Source: CAYWRZ01 sp964460845
Lineage (GTDB): Bacteria > Bacteroidota > Bacteroidia > Flavobacteriales_D > UBA2798
Direction: 5' to 3'
NCBI GenBank assembly: GCA_964460845.1
Contig: CAYWRZ010000008.1
Span: 1 to 64,000 of the forward strand
DNA: 64,000 bases
The notes beneath the pieces were generated by a model, which saw only the letters and a list, made by a program, of their open reading frames with translations, did not search any database and had not been told where the DNA came from. Positions 35,131-43,229 of this stretch are shown here, piece by piece (positions within the stretch are counted from its first letter, which is position 1; each line of letters starts with the position of its first letter). Position numbers and translations under genes: made by a program.

Positions 35131-37947
35131 TTATTTGCTGAGATAAAGGTTTCGTTCACTATACACCTGCCTGAAAAACGGATCTTTCAGGTCGTTGATA
35201 AAACGTATGGCTTCGCCCGTCGATTTCATTTCGGGTCCCAGCTCTTTGTTGACATTGGGGAATTTATCGAACGAAAATACCGGTATCTTAATGGCATAGC
35301 CTTTACGGCGCGGCGAAAATTTGAAATCGGTCACCTTGTTTTCGCCCAGCATCACACGGGTGGCGTATTTCACATAAGGCTCGTCGTAAGCTTTGGCAAT
35401 AAAGGGCACGGTACGCGAAGCGCGGGGATTGGCCTCAATGATATATACCACCTCATCCTTAATGGCAAACTGGATGTTGATCAGCCCAACCGTGCTAAGC
35501 GCACGCGCTATTTTGACGGTATGCTCCTCAATTTGGTGCATTACCAAATCACCCAGGTTGTAAGGAGGCAGCACGGCATAAGAATCGCCCGAATGTACGC
35601 CCGCAGGCTCAATATGCTGCATCACGCCTATGATATACACGTTCTCTCCGTCGCATATAGCATCGGCTTCGGCTTCGATGGCCCCCGAAAGGAAATGGTC
35701 GAGCAGAATTTTGTTCTCGGGCATATCGCGGAGAATATCCACCACGTGCGTTTCGAGTTCCTGCTCGTTGATCACGATTTTCATTTTCTGTCCGCCCAAC
35801 ACGTAGCTCGGACGCACCAACAGGGGGAATCCCAAATCACGGGAAAGTTCTATGGCCTGTTCGGCACTTTCGACCACCCCGAATTTGGGGTAAGGAATAT
35901 TGTTCTCTTTTAACAAGGTAGAAAAGCTGCCCCGGTCTTCGGCCAAATCGAGCGCCTCGAAGCTGGTGCCGATAATTTTAATCCCGTAGCGATGCAGCTT
36001 TTCGGCTAATTTGAGCGCCGTTTGTCCGCCCAACTGCACAATTACGCCTTCGGGTTTTTCGTGCAGAATAATTTCATAAATATGTTCCCAAAACACAGGC
36101 TCGAAATAGAGCTTGTCGGCCGTATCAAAATCGGTCGAAACGGTTTCGGGATTACAATTGATCATGAGGGTTTCGTAACCACATTCCTTGGCGGCCAGCA
36201 CCCCGTGCACGCAACTGTAGTCGAATTCTATTCCCTGACCGATGCGGTTAGGCCCCGAGCCGAGCACGATTATCTTTTTACGGTCGGAAGCCACCGACTC
36301 GTTTTCTTCTTCAAACGTAGAATAATAGTAAGGCGTACGCGCTTCAAACTCGGCCGCGCAGGTATCTACCAGCTTGTACACCCGACGTATATCAAGCTCC
36401 TGCCTGCGCTGAAAAACCTCACTTTCGAGGCAACGCAGCAGGTGCGCTATCTGCCGGTCGGCATACCCTTTTTGCTTGGCGTCGAAAAGCAGCTCGCGCG
36501 GAATGGTATCGAGCCGGTATTTTTCAATTTCACGCTCCAGCTCGATCAATTCTTCTATCTGACGGAGAAACCAATCGTCGATACGGGTTTTCTCTTTGAT
36601 CGTTTTAAACGGAATGCCAAGGCGAATGGCATCGTAAATATGGAACAGCCGGTTCCAGCTCGGATGCTCCAGGCTGTGCAGTATCTGCTCCTGATTGGTT
36701 AGCTCTTTGCCGTCGGCACCCAGACCGTTGCGGCGTATTTCGAGCGACTGACACGCTTTTTGCAGGGCTTCCTGAAACGAGCGACCTATGCCCATCACCT
36801 CACCTACCGATTTCATCTGCAGCCCTAACTGCCGGTCGGCACCGTGAAATTTGTCGAAATTCCAGCGGGGTATTTTAACAATTACATAGTCGAGCGTAGG
36901 CTCAAAAAAGGCAGAAGTATTGCCGGTAATCTGGTTGGAAAGCTCATCGAGGGTATAGCCGATGGCCAGCTTGGTCGCTATCTTGGCAATAGGATAGCCT
37001 GTAGCTTTGGAAGCCAGTGCCGATGAACGCGATACACGCGGATTGATTTCAATGGCGATAATATCTTCGGCCTCGTCGGGACTCACGGCAAACTGCACGT
37101 TACAGCCCCCGGCGAAATTACCGATGGAACGCATCATTTTGATGGCCATGGTACGCATCTTCTGGAAAGTAGTATCCGAAAGGGTCATTGCCGGAGCTAC
37201 CGTAATGGAGTCGCCGGTATGAATTCCCATCGGGTCGAAATTCTCTATCGAGCAGATAATCACCACATTGTCATTGGCATCGCGCAGCAGCTCAAGCTCA
37301 TATTCTTTCCAGCCCAGCACAGCCTTGTCGATCAGCACTTCGTGAATGGGCGAAGCGTGCAGACCACGGGTAAGCAGCTTGTCAAAATCTTCGGGCTTGT
37401 GCACAAAAGAGGCTCCTGTACCACCTAATGTAAACGAAGGGCGAATCACCAGCGGGAAACCGAGCTTTTGGGCGATTTCTTTTCCTTCAAGAAACGAGCG
37501 GGCAATGTCGGAGGGCGCAGAACCTACCCCTATCTCGTCCATCAGCTTCCGGAATTTTTCCCGGTTCTCCGTAATTTCAATGGCATTGATATCCACTCCG
37601 ATCAGCCTCACCCCGTATTTCTCCCAAATGCCCATTTCGGCGCAGGTCATGCACAGGTTAAGCGCGGTTTGCCCACCCATAGTAGGCAACACGGCATCTA
37701 TCTTATGCTGCTTGAGAATCTGTTCGATTGACTCTACTTCGAGCGGAAGCAGGTACACATTATCGGCCACTACCTTATCGGTCATAATGGTAGCCGGATT
37801 GCTGTTGATAAGTGTAACTTCTATTCCTTCTTCGCGAAGCGAACGGGCTGATTGTGAGCCCGAATAATCAAATTCGCAGGCCTGACCGATTACAATGGGG
37901 CCGCTGCCGATAAGAAGAACGTGTTGAATGCGGGTGTCTTTGGGCAT
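35131..37947 (-). CDS. carB: Carbamoyl-phosphate synthase large subunit, short form
   Basis: A 938-residue cytosolic enzyme making carbamoyl phosphate for pyrimidines and arginine. The two halves each start with an ATP-grasp entry, VLLIGSGPIVIGQACEFDYSG and IIVLGSGPNRIGQGIEFDYSC, and contain the ATP-grasp signatures (RPSFTLGGTG and RPSYVLGGQ; EINPRVSRSSALASKATGYP and EANPRASRTVPFIAKA). The E. coli enzyme has about 1070 residues; this one ends soon after the second ATP-grasp domain, so the C-terminal MGS-like allosteric domain (UMP/ornithine control) is missing, a form I recall as usual in part of the Bacteroidota. carA is not in the window. A good promoter lies 33 bases upstream. Confidence 0.96.
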   Translation of the reverse strand: MPKDTRIQHVLLIGSGPIVIGQACEFDYSGSQSARSLREEGIEVTLINSNPATIMTDKVVADNVYLLPLEVESIEQILKQHKIDAVLPTMGGQTALNLCMTCAEMGIWEKYGVRLIGVDINAIEITENREKFRKLMDEIGVGSAPSDIARSFLEGKEIAQKLGFPLVIRPSFTLGGTGASFVHKPEDFDKLLTRGLHASPIHEVLIDKAVLGWKEYELELLRDANDNVVIICSIENFDPMGIHTGDSITVAPAMTLSDTTFQKMRTMAIKMMRSIGNFAGGCNVQFAVSPDEAEDIIAIEINPRVSRSSALASKATGYPIAKIATKLAIGYTLDELSNQITGNTSAFFEPTLDYVIVKIPRWNFDKFHGADRQLGLQMKSVGEVMGIGRSFQEALQKACQSLEIRRNGLGADGKELTNQEQILHSLEHPSWNRLFHIYDAIRLGIPFKTIKEKTRIDDWFLRQIEELIELEREIEKYRLDTIPRELLFDAKQKGYADRQIAHLLRCLESEVFQRRQELDIRRVYKLVDTCAAEFEARTPYYYSTFEEENESVASDRKKIIVLGSGPNRIGQGIEFDYSCVHGVLAAKECGYETLMINCNPETVSTDFDTADKLYFEPVFWEHIYEIILHEKPEGVIVQLGGQTALKLAEKLHRYGIKIIGTSFEALDLAEDRGSFSTLLKENNIPYPKFGVVESAEQAIELSRDLGFPLLVRPSYVLGGQKMKIVINEQELETHVVDILRDMPENKILLDHFLSGAIEAEADAICDGENVYIIGVMQHIEPAGVHSGDSYAVLPPYNLGDLVMHQIEEHTVKIARALSTVGLINIQFAIKDEVVYIIEANPRASRTVPFIAKAYDEPYVKYATRVMLGENKVTDFKFSPRRKGYAIKIPVFSFDKFPNVNKELGPEMKSTGEAIRFINDLKDPFFRQVYSERNLYLSK

Positions 37948-37979
37948 GCTTTACAAAGCGTCTGGTGAAACAAAATCGG

Positions 37980-37988
37980 GCAAAGTTA
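37980..37988 (-). promoter_or_regulatory. -7 promoter element of carB
   Basis: On the minus strand this reads TAACTTTGC, a full match to TAnnTTTGC, 32 bases before the carB ATG. The expected -33 position holds TTT instead of TTG. The spacing to the start codon is normal for this phylum. Confidence 0.5.
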
Positions 37989-38106
37989 ACAGAAATCGGG
38001 GGTTAAACCCGGTAAAGATGCGACGGAATTTTCAACAAAAAAGAAAGCCTTGTCGCCACACCGGAAAACGCAGCAGAAGAAGTACTTTTACACGAAGCTT
38101 TACCCC

Positions 38107-38916
38107 ATGCCTGTTCATTCGCACGGCCCTTTTTCGATGGAATATGCTGTTTACGGACAGGGTAAGCAGGTATTGCTGGCTTTCCACGGTTTCGGGCAAA
38201 AACCCTCGGTGTTCGACTATTTCACGCCGGCCCTGGGCATGACTTACACTATCTATGCTTTCCGTTTTTTTCACCACGGCCACTCGGTCTATCCCACAGA
38301 TCGCATCCACTCCAACACCCTGACTCCTGAAGAATTACAAGATTTTTTCAACTCTTTTTTGGAAGAAAAGCAGCTACACCGCATTTCACTTATGGGCTTC
38401 AGCATGGGTGGAAAAATAGCACTCTGCCTGCTCGAACGTTTTGCCCCGGTGACCGACCGTATTTTTCTGCTAGCTCCCGACGGGCTGGCGGCCAATTGGT
38501 GGTATCATTTTACCAGCCGTCATAAGCTGGGTAACTATCTGTACCGCAAAATCATAGAAAAACCAGAACCCTTTTTCAAGCTCCTGAAGCTACTGCGTAC
38601 ACTGCGTTTGATGGGGGCCAAACGCTACCGTTTTGTGCTACAGCACCTCGAAAACCGTACGAAAAGAGAACAGGTCTATCGGGTATGGATGACCCTCCGG
38701 CATATACGCCCCGAGGTGCGCAAAAGTGCCGCTCTTATTCGCCGAAATCAGATCGACTGTCACCTGCTGATGGGACGTTACGACCGGATTATTCCGCTCC
38801 GTGCCGGACGAAGATTCTGCCGACTGACCGGCCAGGCGCAGCACCTTCATATTCTGGAATGCGGACACAACCTGATAGGAGAAACCGCTTTACGCGAGCT
38901 GAAAAAAATAAGCTGA
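38107..38916 (+). CDS. Alpha/beta-fold hydrolase
   Basis: A 269-residue hydrolase. Oxyanion/HG region AFHGFGQKPSVFDYF; nucleophile elbow MGFSMGGKIAL (GxSxG with Ser as nucleophile); acid in MGRYDRIIPL; catalytic His in ECGHNLIGE, so the triad is complete. The start at 38107 (MPVHSHGPFSMEYAVYG) is preferred to an upstream in-frame TTG at 38050 that would add nineteen very basic residues. Substrate unknown; MenH-like or esterase activities are both possible. It stands alone on the plus strand, divergent from carB and convergent with the ClC gene (3-base gap). Confidence 0.88.
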   Translation: MPVHSHGPFSMEYAVYGQGKQVLLAFHGFGQKPSVFDYFTPALGMTYTIYAFRFFHHGHSVYPTDRIHSNTLTPEELQDFFNSFLEEKQLHRISLMGFSMGGKIALCLLERFAPVTDRIFLLAPDGLAANWWYHFTSRHKLGNYLYRKIIEKPEPFFKLLKLLRTLRLMGAKRYRFVLQHLENRTKREQVYRVWMTLRHIRPEVRKSAALIRRNQIDCHLLMGRYDRIIPLRAGRRFCRLTGQAQHLHILECGHNLIGETALRELKKIS

Positions 38917-38919
38917 GCT

Positions 38920-40707
38920 TTATTCGAGTAAATCGCCGCCGGTACGCAACGTTTGCCGATACGCTTCCAGCACACGCGAACGCGAAATAAGCCCTATAAA
39001 TTTTTCGTTGCGGAACACGGGCAAATATTCGGTGTCGTACTGATCAAACTTATGCAGCACCAAATCGACCTGCTCGCGCAGATCGATCTCAGCTACGGGC
39101 AGCACCATCACGTCGCGCACCCGTAATTCTTCGTCGGCTTCTCCGGCAAGAAAGGGTCGCAATTCGTTAAAAGAGACCCATCCTTCAAACTGTCCGGCCG
39201 AACCTATCGCCACTATAATATCCTGTTTCGAAGAAGCGAAAAAGGTCAACAGATCTTTCAACGAAGCATCTACCTGAATCGTAGCCACTTCGCGTTGAAC
39301 AAGAGAGGCGGTGCGCAGGTTATTGAGCGAAATAAATTCGTGCTTGTTCGTCGCGAGGTCATTCCCCGAAGGTGTGCCCTGAAAATGCACGGGTACCCGA
39401 TCGAAATAAAATTTGGTAAAAAACGACATGGCTGTGACCAGCATCAGTCCTACGAACATATCGTAGCTCTGCGTCACTTCGGCCACCAGAAAGATAGCGG
39501 TTAGCGGTGCGTGCATCACCCCGCCCAGCACAGCGGCCATACCCAGCAGCACGTAGTTTACCGGATTAAGCGCTTCGGCATTCGGCAGCAAAGTAGAAGC
39601 TATCAGGTAAAAAAAGTACCCGGCAAAACCACCGGTCACGAACGAAGGCGCGAACTGTCCGCCGTCGCCCCCCGAGTTGACCGTCAGACTGGCCGCTATC
39701 GGCTTAACGACCAGCAGCACAGCAAACAGCAGCATAAGCTGCCAGGCATTTCCGGAGCCAATGACACGGGCAAATACCGACTGATCCCACACCGCACCGG
39801 CCTGTCCCTGTATGATTTGACTTATGCCTATATAGCCTTCTCCGAAAAGTACCGGGAAAAGATAGATAAGCGTACCGAGCAGCAATCCGCCAATCAGCAC
39901 CCGTTTCCATACATGAGTCACCGCCTGCAAAGCCAGCTTGGAAAGCCGAAAAAGGCGGGTAAAATACAGCGACACCAGTCCGGCGAAAAAACCCAACACC
40001 AGCAGCAGCGGTATTTCCTGAAGGGTAATGGCCGATACGCCTGTGGCCCTGAACAGCGCTTCGCCTCCGAGAAACACGCCCGAAAAAAAGGTACCGGTAG
40101 CTGCGGCAATAAGAATAGGGATAAAAATAGTGGCCGAAAACTGCGGAAGGATCACTTCGGTAGCGAAAATCACTCCGGCAATAGGAGCGTTAAATATCGC
40201 GGCGATTGTGGCTGCCGTACCGCAACCGATAAACAGCGTGCGGTATTTGTAGTCGAGCCGAAAAAAGCGGGAGGCGTTAGAACCGATAGCCGAGCCTGTC
40301 ACTACCGAAGGGGCTTCGAGTCCGGCGCTACCGCCAAAAGCAATCGTAATCGCCCCCGTCACCAATTGGGCGTACATCAGCGAATAATGGATAAACGAAG
40401 AGCGGCGGCGGATGGCATCGAGCACCCCGGGAATGCCGTAAAAAGCGGCCGAAGTTTTGAACACGTTTCGCTTCAGCCACACCGTCAGACTTATACCCAA
40501 TAGCGGAAAAAGGAAAAACAAATACCCCGGCAGTGCGGTAATGGCCTCCGACTCAATCAGGTGCATCAGCTTTTTGAGAAACACAGCCGCCAGGGCAGCC
40601 AACAGCCCTACGATAATGCTCAGCAGCACCAAAAAGGCACGGTTGCCGATCAGCTCTCTTCGCCAGCGCAGAAAATGAAAGTAAAAACGCCTCGCATTCC
40701 TTTTCAC
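38920..40707 (-). CDS. ClC-family chloride channel/antiporter with CBS domains
   Basis: A 595-residue membrane protein. The ClC pore signatures are visible: FYGIPGVLDAIRRR (GSGIP-like, here with Tyr-Gly), GSAGLEAPSVVTGSAIGS with the gating Glu of GxEGP-type motif II (here GLEAP), and GGDGGQFAPSFVTGGFAGY (GxFxP). About eleven hydrophobic helices occupy residues 25-430. The C-terminal cytosolic part (about 455-595) holds two CBS repeats (VQREVATIQVDASLKDLL and VRDVMVLPVAEIDLREQVD), often adenine-nucleotide regulated. Whether it is a channel or a H+/Cl- exchanger cannot be decided by eye. It is a single gene, tail to tail with the hydrolase. Confidence 0.92.
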   Translation of the reverse strand: MKRNARRFYFHFLRWRRELIGNRAFLVLLSIIVGLLAALAAVFLKKLMHLIESEAITALPGYLFFLFPLLGISLTVWLKRNVFKTSAAFYGIPGVLDAIRRRSSFIHYSLMYAQLVTGAITIAFGGSAGLEAPSVVTGSAIGSNASRFFRLDYKYRTLFIGCGTAATIAAIFNAPIAGVIFATEVILPQFSATIFIPILIAAATGTFFSGVFLGGEALFRATGVSAITLQEIPLLLVLGFFAGLVSLYFTRLFRLSKLALQAVTHVWKRVLIGGLLLGTLIYLFPVLFGEGYIGISQIIQGQAGAVWDQSVFARVIGSGNAWQLMLLFAVLLVVKPIAASLTVNSGGDGGQFAPSFVTGGFAGYFFYLIASTLLPNAEALNPVNYVLLGMAAVLGGVMHAPLTAIFLVAEVTQSYDMFVGLMLVTAMSFFTKFYFDRVPVHFQGTPSGNDLATNKHEFISLNNLRTASLVQREVATIQVDASLKDLLTFFASSKQDIIVAIGSAGQFEGWVSFNELRPFLAGEADEELRVRDVMVLPVAEIDLREQVDLVLHKFDQYDTEYLPVFRNEKFIGLISRSRVLEAYRQTLRTGGDLLE

Positions 40708-40799
40708 GGAATAAAGGTAAGAACTATTCGCGGGAAGCGGGATAAAATGAGATCGGTCTTCTGTTTTTCCACAATTCCGGTCAAACAGGAATAATAATG

Positions 40800-40807
40800 T
40801 ATTTTTG
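40800..40807 (+). promoter_or_regulatory. -7 promoter element of the T2SS/T4P-like operon
   Basis: TATTTTTG matches TAnnTTTG exactly and lies 49 bases upstream of the pseudopilin ATG. A TTC replaces TTG 22 bases further upstream. It is the only such element found between the divergent ClC gene and the operon. Confidence 0.45.
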
Positions 40808-40856
40808 GCGTTCTTTCTAAAAAAGAGTTTCAGACCCGTTCGTCATCTTCACACCT

Positions 40857-41279
40857 ATGCACGCTACACGCTCTGCTTTGCCTTCCTCACGGCTACGCGC
40901 TTTTACCCTCACTGAATTGTTGGTCGTACTGGTTATCATCGGCATACTGGTACTTATTGCATTGCCCGATCAAACCTCGGTCATTTCCAAGGCTAAAGCC
41001 ACCGAAGCCAAGCTGCAGCTTGAGCACGTGCATTCGCTGCAAAAGCAGTATTTCTATATGTATTCGAAATACGCACCCAGCCTCGAAGAAATTGATTACG
41101 AACACGCTAAGCTAACTACCGAAGGCGGAAACGCCAATTACCGCATCGAGATCACCGAAGCCTCGGCCTCTACCTTCAAAGCCCGCGCCACCGCTATCGT
41201 AGATTTTGATCAGGATGGCAATTTTAACGTCTGGGAAATTGATCAGGATAAAAACCTGAAAGAAGTGACCAAAGACTGA
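40857..41279 (+). CDS. Type II secretion / type IV pilus pseudopilin (GspG/PilA-like)
   Basis: A 140-residue prepilin-like protein. After a 15-residue basic leader comes AFTLTELLVVLVIIGILVLIALP: the class III prepilin signal with cleavage expected between Ala15 and Phe16 and the conserved Glu at mature position 5. The -1 residue is Ala rather than the usual Gly. The mature domain has a short helix (KAKATEAKLQLEHVHSLQKQYF) and a compact C-terminal part rich in acidic residues, including DFDQDGNFNVWEIDQDKN, which looks like a GspG-type calcium-binding loop. Its stop codon overlaps the start of the prepilin peptidase gene (TGATG). First gene of the operon. Confidence 0.9.
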   Translation: MHATRSALPSSRLRAFTLTELLVVLVIIGILVLIALPDQTSVISKAKATEAKLQLEHVHSLQKQYFYMYSKYAPSLEEIDYEHAKLTTEGGNANYRIEITEASASTFKARATAIVDFDQDGNFNVWEIDQDKNLKEVTKD

Positions 41280-41797
41280 TGTGGCCGTTTTATCTGCTGC
41301 TTACCGCCTGCCTGCTCATTCTGCTGGTGCAGGATTTCCGATCGCGAACCATACATTGGATTCCGTTATTGTTGGTTTTTGTCTTCCTTCTGATTTTAGG
41401 TTTTTACGAGCAAGATCTACCCGACTTAGCGGCAAGCATCGGTTTTAACCTGGGCTTTGTGCTGCTTCAGATCGTGGTATTGAAGCTATGGCTGCGCGTG
41501 AGCAGGGGCGCGGGCACAAGGCTTATCGACGGGATGCTCGGATTAGGTGATATTCTTTTCCTGTGCGCAATAACTCCAGCCTTCGAAGCGTTCTATTTTC
41601 TGACGTTCTTTGTTCTATCACTGGGTCTTATTCTCCTTTTTTATCTACTTTTGAAATTGCTTCGGATCGCACACAATCCCCATATTCCATTAGCCGGATT
41701 TTTATCCGGCTTTCTGGTCTTTGCACTGTGGGCGAAATGGACGGGGAAAACAGCCCTCTTCTTCGACACTTATCTGCTACCTGCGCTTGCTTACTGA
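41279..41797 (+). CDS. Short A24-type prepilin peptidase
   Basis: A 172-residue membrane aspartic protease with about six hydrophobic segments. Both catalytic aspartates are visible: Asp19 in VQDFRSRTIHWIP and Asp91 in the GLGD motif of MLGLGDILFL. It lacks the N-terminal methyltransferase domain and CxxC motifs of PilD, so it resembles the short TadV/archaeal type. It presumably processes the pseudopilin encoded immediately upstream, with which it overlaps by one base. The ATPase gene begins within its last codons. Confidence 0.85.
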   Translation: MWPFYLLLTACLLILLVQDFRSRTIHWIPLLLVFVFLLILGFYEQDLPDLAASIGFNLGFVLLQIVVLKLWLRVSRGAGTRLIDGMLGLGDILFLCAITPAFEAFYFLTFFVLSLGLILLFYLLLKLLRIAHNPHIPLAGFLSGFLVFALWAKWTGKTALFFDTYLLPALAY

Positions 41798-43220
41798 AGA
41801 TCACATACCCCTCACGGCAGATGTCATGCAGCTCGTTACACCCGAGCAAGCCTGGCACTACAAAATTATTCCCAAAGCAGGGAATACCGGTTCGCTCGTG
41901 CTATTTGCAGAAGAACAAAACAACGGCGAATCACTGCGGGAAGAGCTGGAGCTACTTTTCGGAAAACAGATACAACTTGAAATCGTAGCTGCCGATCGCA
42001 TTCAGAAAACGCTCAACAAATATTACCGGCTCACCCGCCATGAGTCGAAAAGCATCGCCCTCAATTCGCACAAAGCGGACGACTTCCTCTCGCGCCTCAT
42101 TATCGAAGCCCGGCAATTGGGATCGAGCGATATTCATATTGAAATTTACGACGAAAAAGCCCGCGTGCGTATCCGGATAGACGGTATGCTTATCGAGCGG
42201 TACGTGCTCCAAAAACAGGATTACCCTGCGCTGGTGAACAAAACCAAGATCAAAGCCAACCTCGATATTTCCGAAAAACGCCTGCCGCAAGACGGCAGGA
42301 TCCAATTTCACGAAGCCGGGCAAAAAATCGATATACGGGTATCGGTACTACCCACTCTGCACGGCGAAAAAATCGTGCTGCGCCTGCTGAGCAACGACGC
42401 TACACAGGTGCATATCGAAAAGCTGGGTTTCTCGGATCAGGAGCTGCGCAACTACCTCGAAGGAATCAAAAAACCGCACGGCATACTGCTTATCTCGGGG
42501 CCAACCGGATCGGGAAAAACCACCACGCTTTACGCTACGCTCAAAATTCTCAACGAAGAGAAACGCAACATCGTCACCATCGAAGATCCGATCGAATACA
42601 CGCTCGAAGGGATCAATCAGGTACAGCTCAAAGAAAGTATCGGGCTCACCTTTGCCAGTGCCTTGCGCACCTTTCTTCGTCAGGATCCGGATGTGATCAT
42701 GCTCGGTGAAATACGCGACGGCGAAACGGCACAAATGGCCATACGGGCTGCGCTAACGGGTCACCTCGTACTCTCGACCATTCACACCAATTCGGCCTGG
42801 GGCACCGTATCGCGCCTCATCGACATGGGAGTACCGCCTTTTCTGCTGGCCGGTACGCTCAATACTTCTGTGGCACAACGCCTGCTGCGAATGCTTTGCT
42901 CCGAATGCAAACGCGAAGAAAAATTCGATCCGGCCTTTTTCCCGGCTCATTTCAAAGCACCCGAAACCCTTTCCCGGCATTGGGTACCTCAGGGATGCGC
43001 CCATTGTCATTACACCGGCTACAAAGGACGTAGAGCCATCTATGAGATTATTCCGGTCGATTATGAAATTTCGGAACACATCCGCAACAGCCGATTCACT
43101 ATCGACGAAGCGCTCAAACAACGCAACCTGCGCAGCCTTGCCGAAAATGCCTTCGAGCTGTTTAAAAACGGACTGACCTCGATAGAAGAAGCTTACCCTT
43201 TGCTGGTGAACAGCCATTAA
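41787..43220 (+). CDS. Type II secretion / pilus assembly ATPase (GspE/PilB)
   Basis: A hexameric cytoplasmic ATPase powering pseudopilus assembly. An N-terminal MshEN-like segment (DVMQLVTPEQAWHYKIIP) is followed by the core domain: SSDIHIEIYDEKARVRIRIDG, Walker A GPTGSGKTT (about 42497-42523), the Asp box, Walker B VIMLGEIRDGETA, and the His box LSTIHTNSAWG. Two Cys pairs (LCSEC and CAHC) form the zinc-binding motif of GspE/PilB. The start is uncertain: TTG at 41787 keeps the whole MshEN start and overlaps the peptidase gene by 11 bases; the first ATG is at 41826; the frame is open further upstream. About 478 residues with the TTG start. Confidence 0.93.
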   Translation: MLTEDHIPLTADVMQLVTPEQAWHYKIIPKAGNTGSLVLFAEEQNNGESLREELELLFGKQIQLEIVAADRIQKTLNKYYRLTRHESKSIALNSHKADDFLSRLIIEARQLGSSDIHIEIYDEKARVRIRIDGMLIERYVLQKQDYPALVNKTKIKANLDISEKRLPQDGRIQFHEAGQKIDIRVSVLPTLHGEKIVLRLLSNDATQVHIEKLGFSDQELRNYLEGIKKPHGILLISGPTGSGKTTTLYATLKILNEEKRNIVTIEDPIEYTLEGINQVQLKESIGLTFASALRTFLRQDPDVIMLGEIRDGETAQMAIRAALTGHLVLSTIHTNSAWGTVSRLIDMGVPPFLLAGTLNTSVAQRLLRMLCSECKREEKFDPAFFPAHFKAPETLSRHWVPQGCAHCHYTGYKGRRAIYEIIPVDYEISEHIRNSRFTIDEALKQRNLRSLAENAFELFKNGLTSIEEAYPLLVNSH

Positions 43221-43229
43221 AATACTGCT

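Noticed and set aside
37346..37867. Plus-strand 173-codon frame opposite carB
   Set aside because: Serine-rich shadow of the CarB coding strand; CarB is unmistakable there.
38050..38106. Extended N-terminus of the alpha/beta hydrolase from a TTG
   Set aside because: Adds nineteen residues dominated by Lys/Arg/Gln with no hydrolase homology; the ATG at 38107 begins at the expected first strand.
41563..41988. Alternative plus-strand frame overlapping the prepilin peptidase and ATPase genes
   Set aside because: It overlaps two genes with complete catalytic motifs and has no motif of its own.
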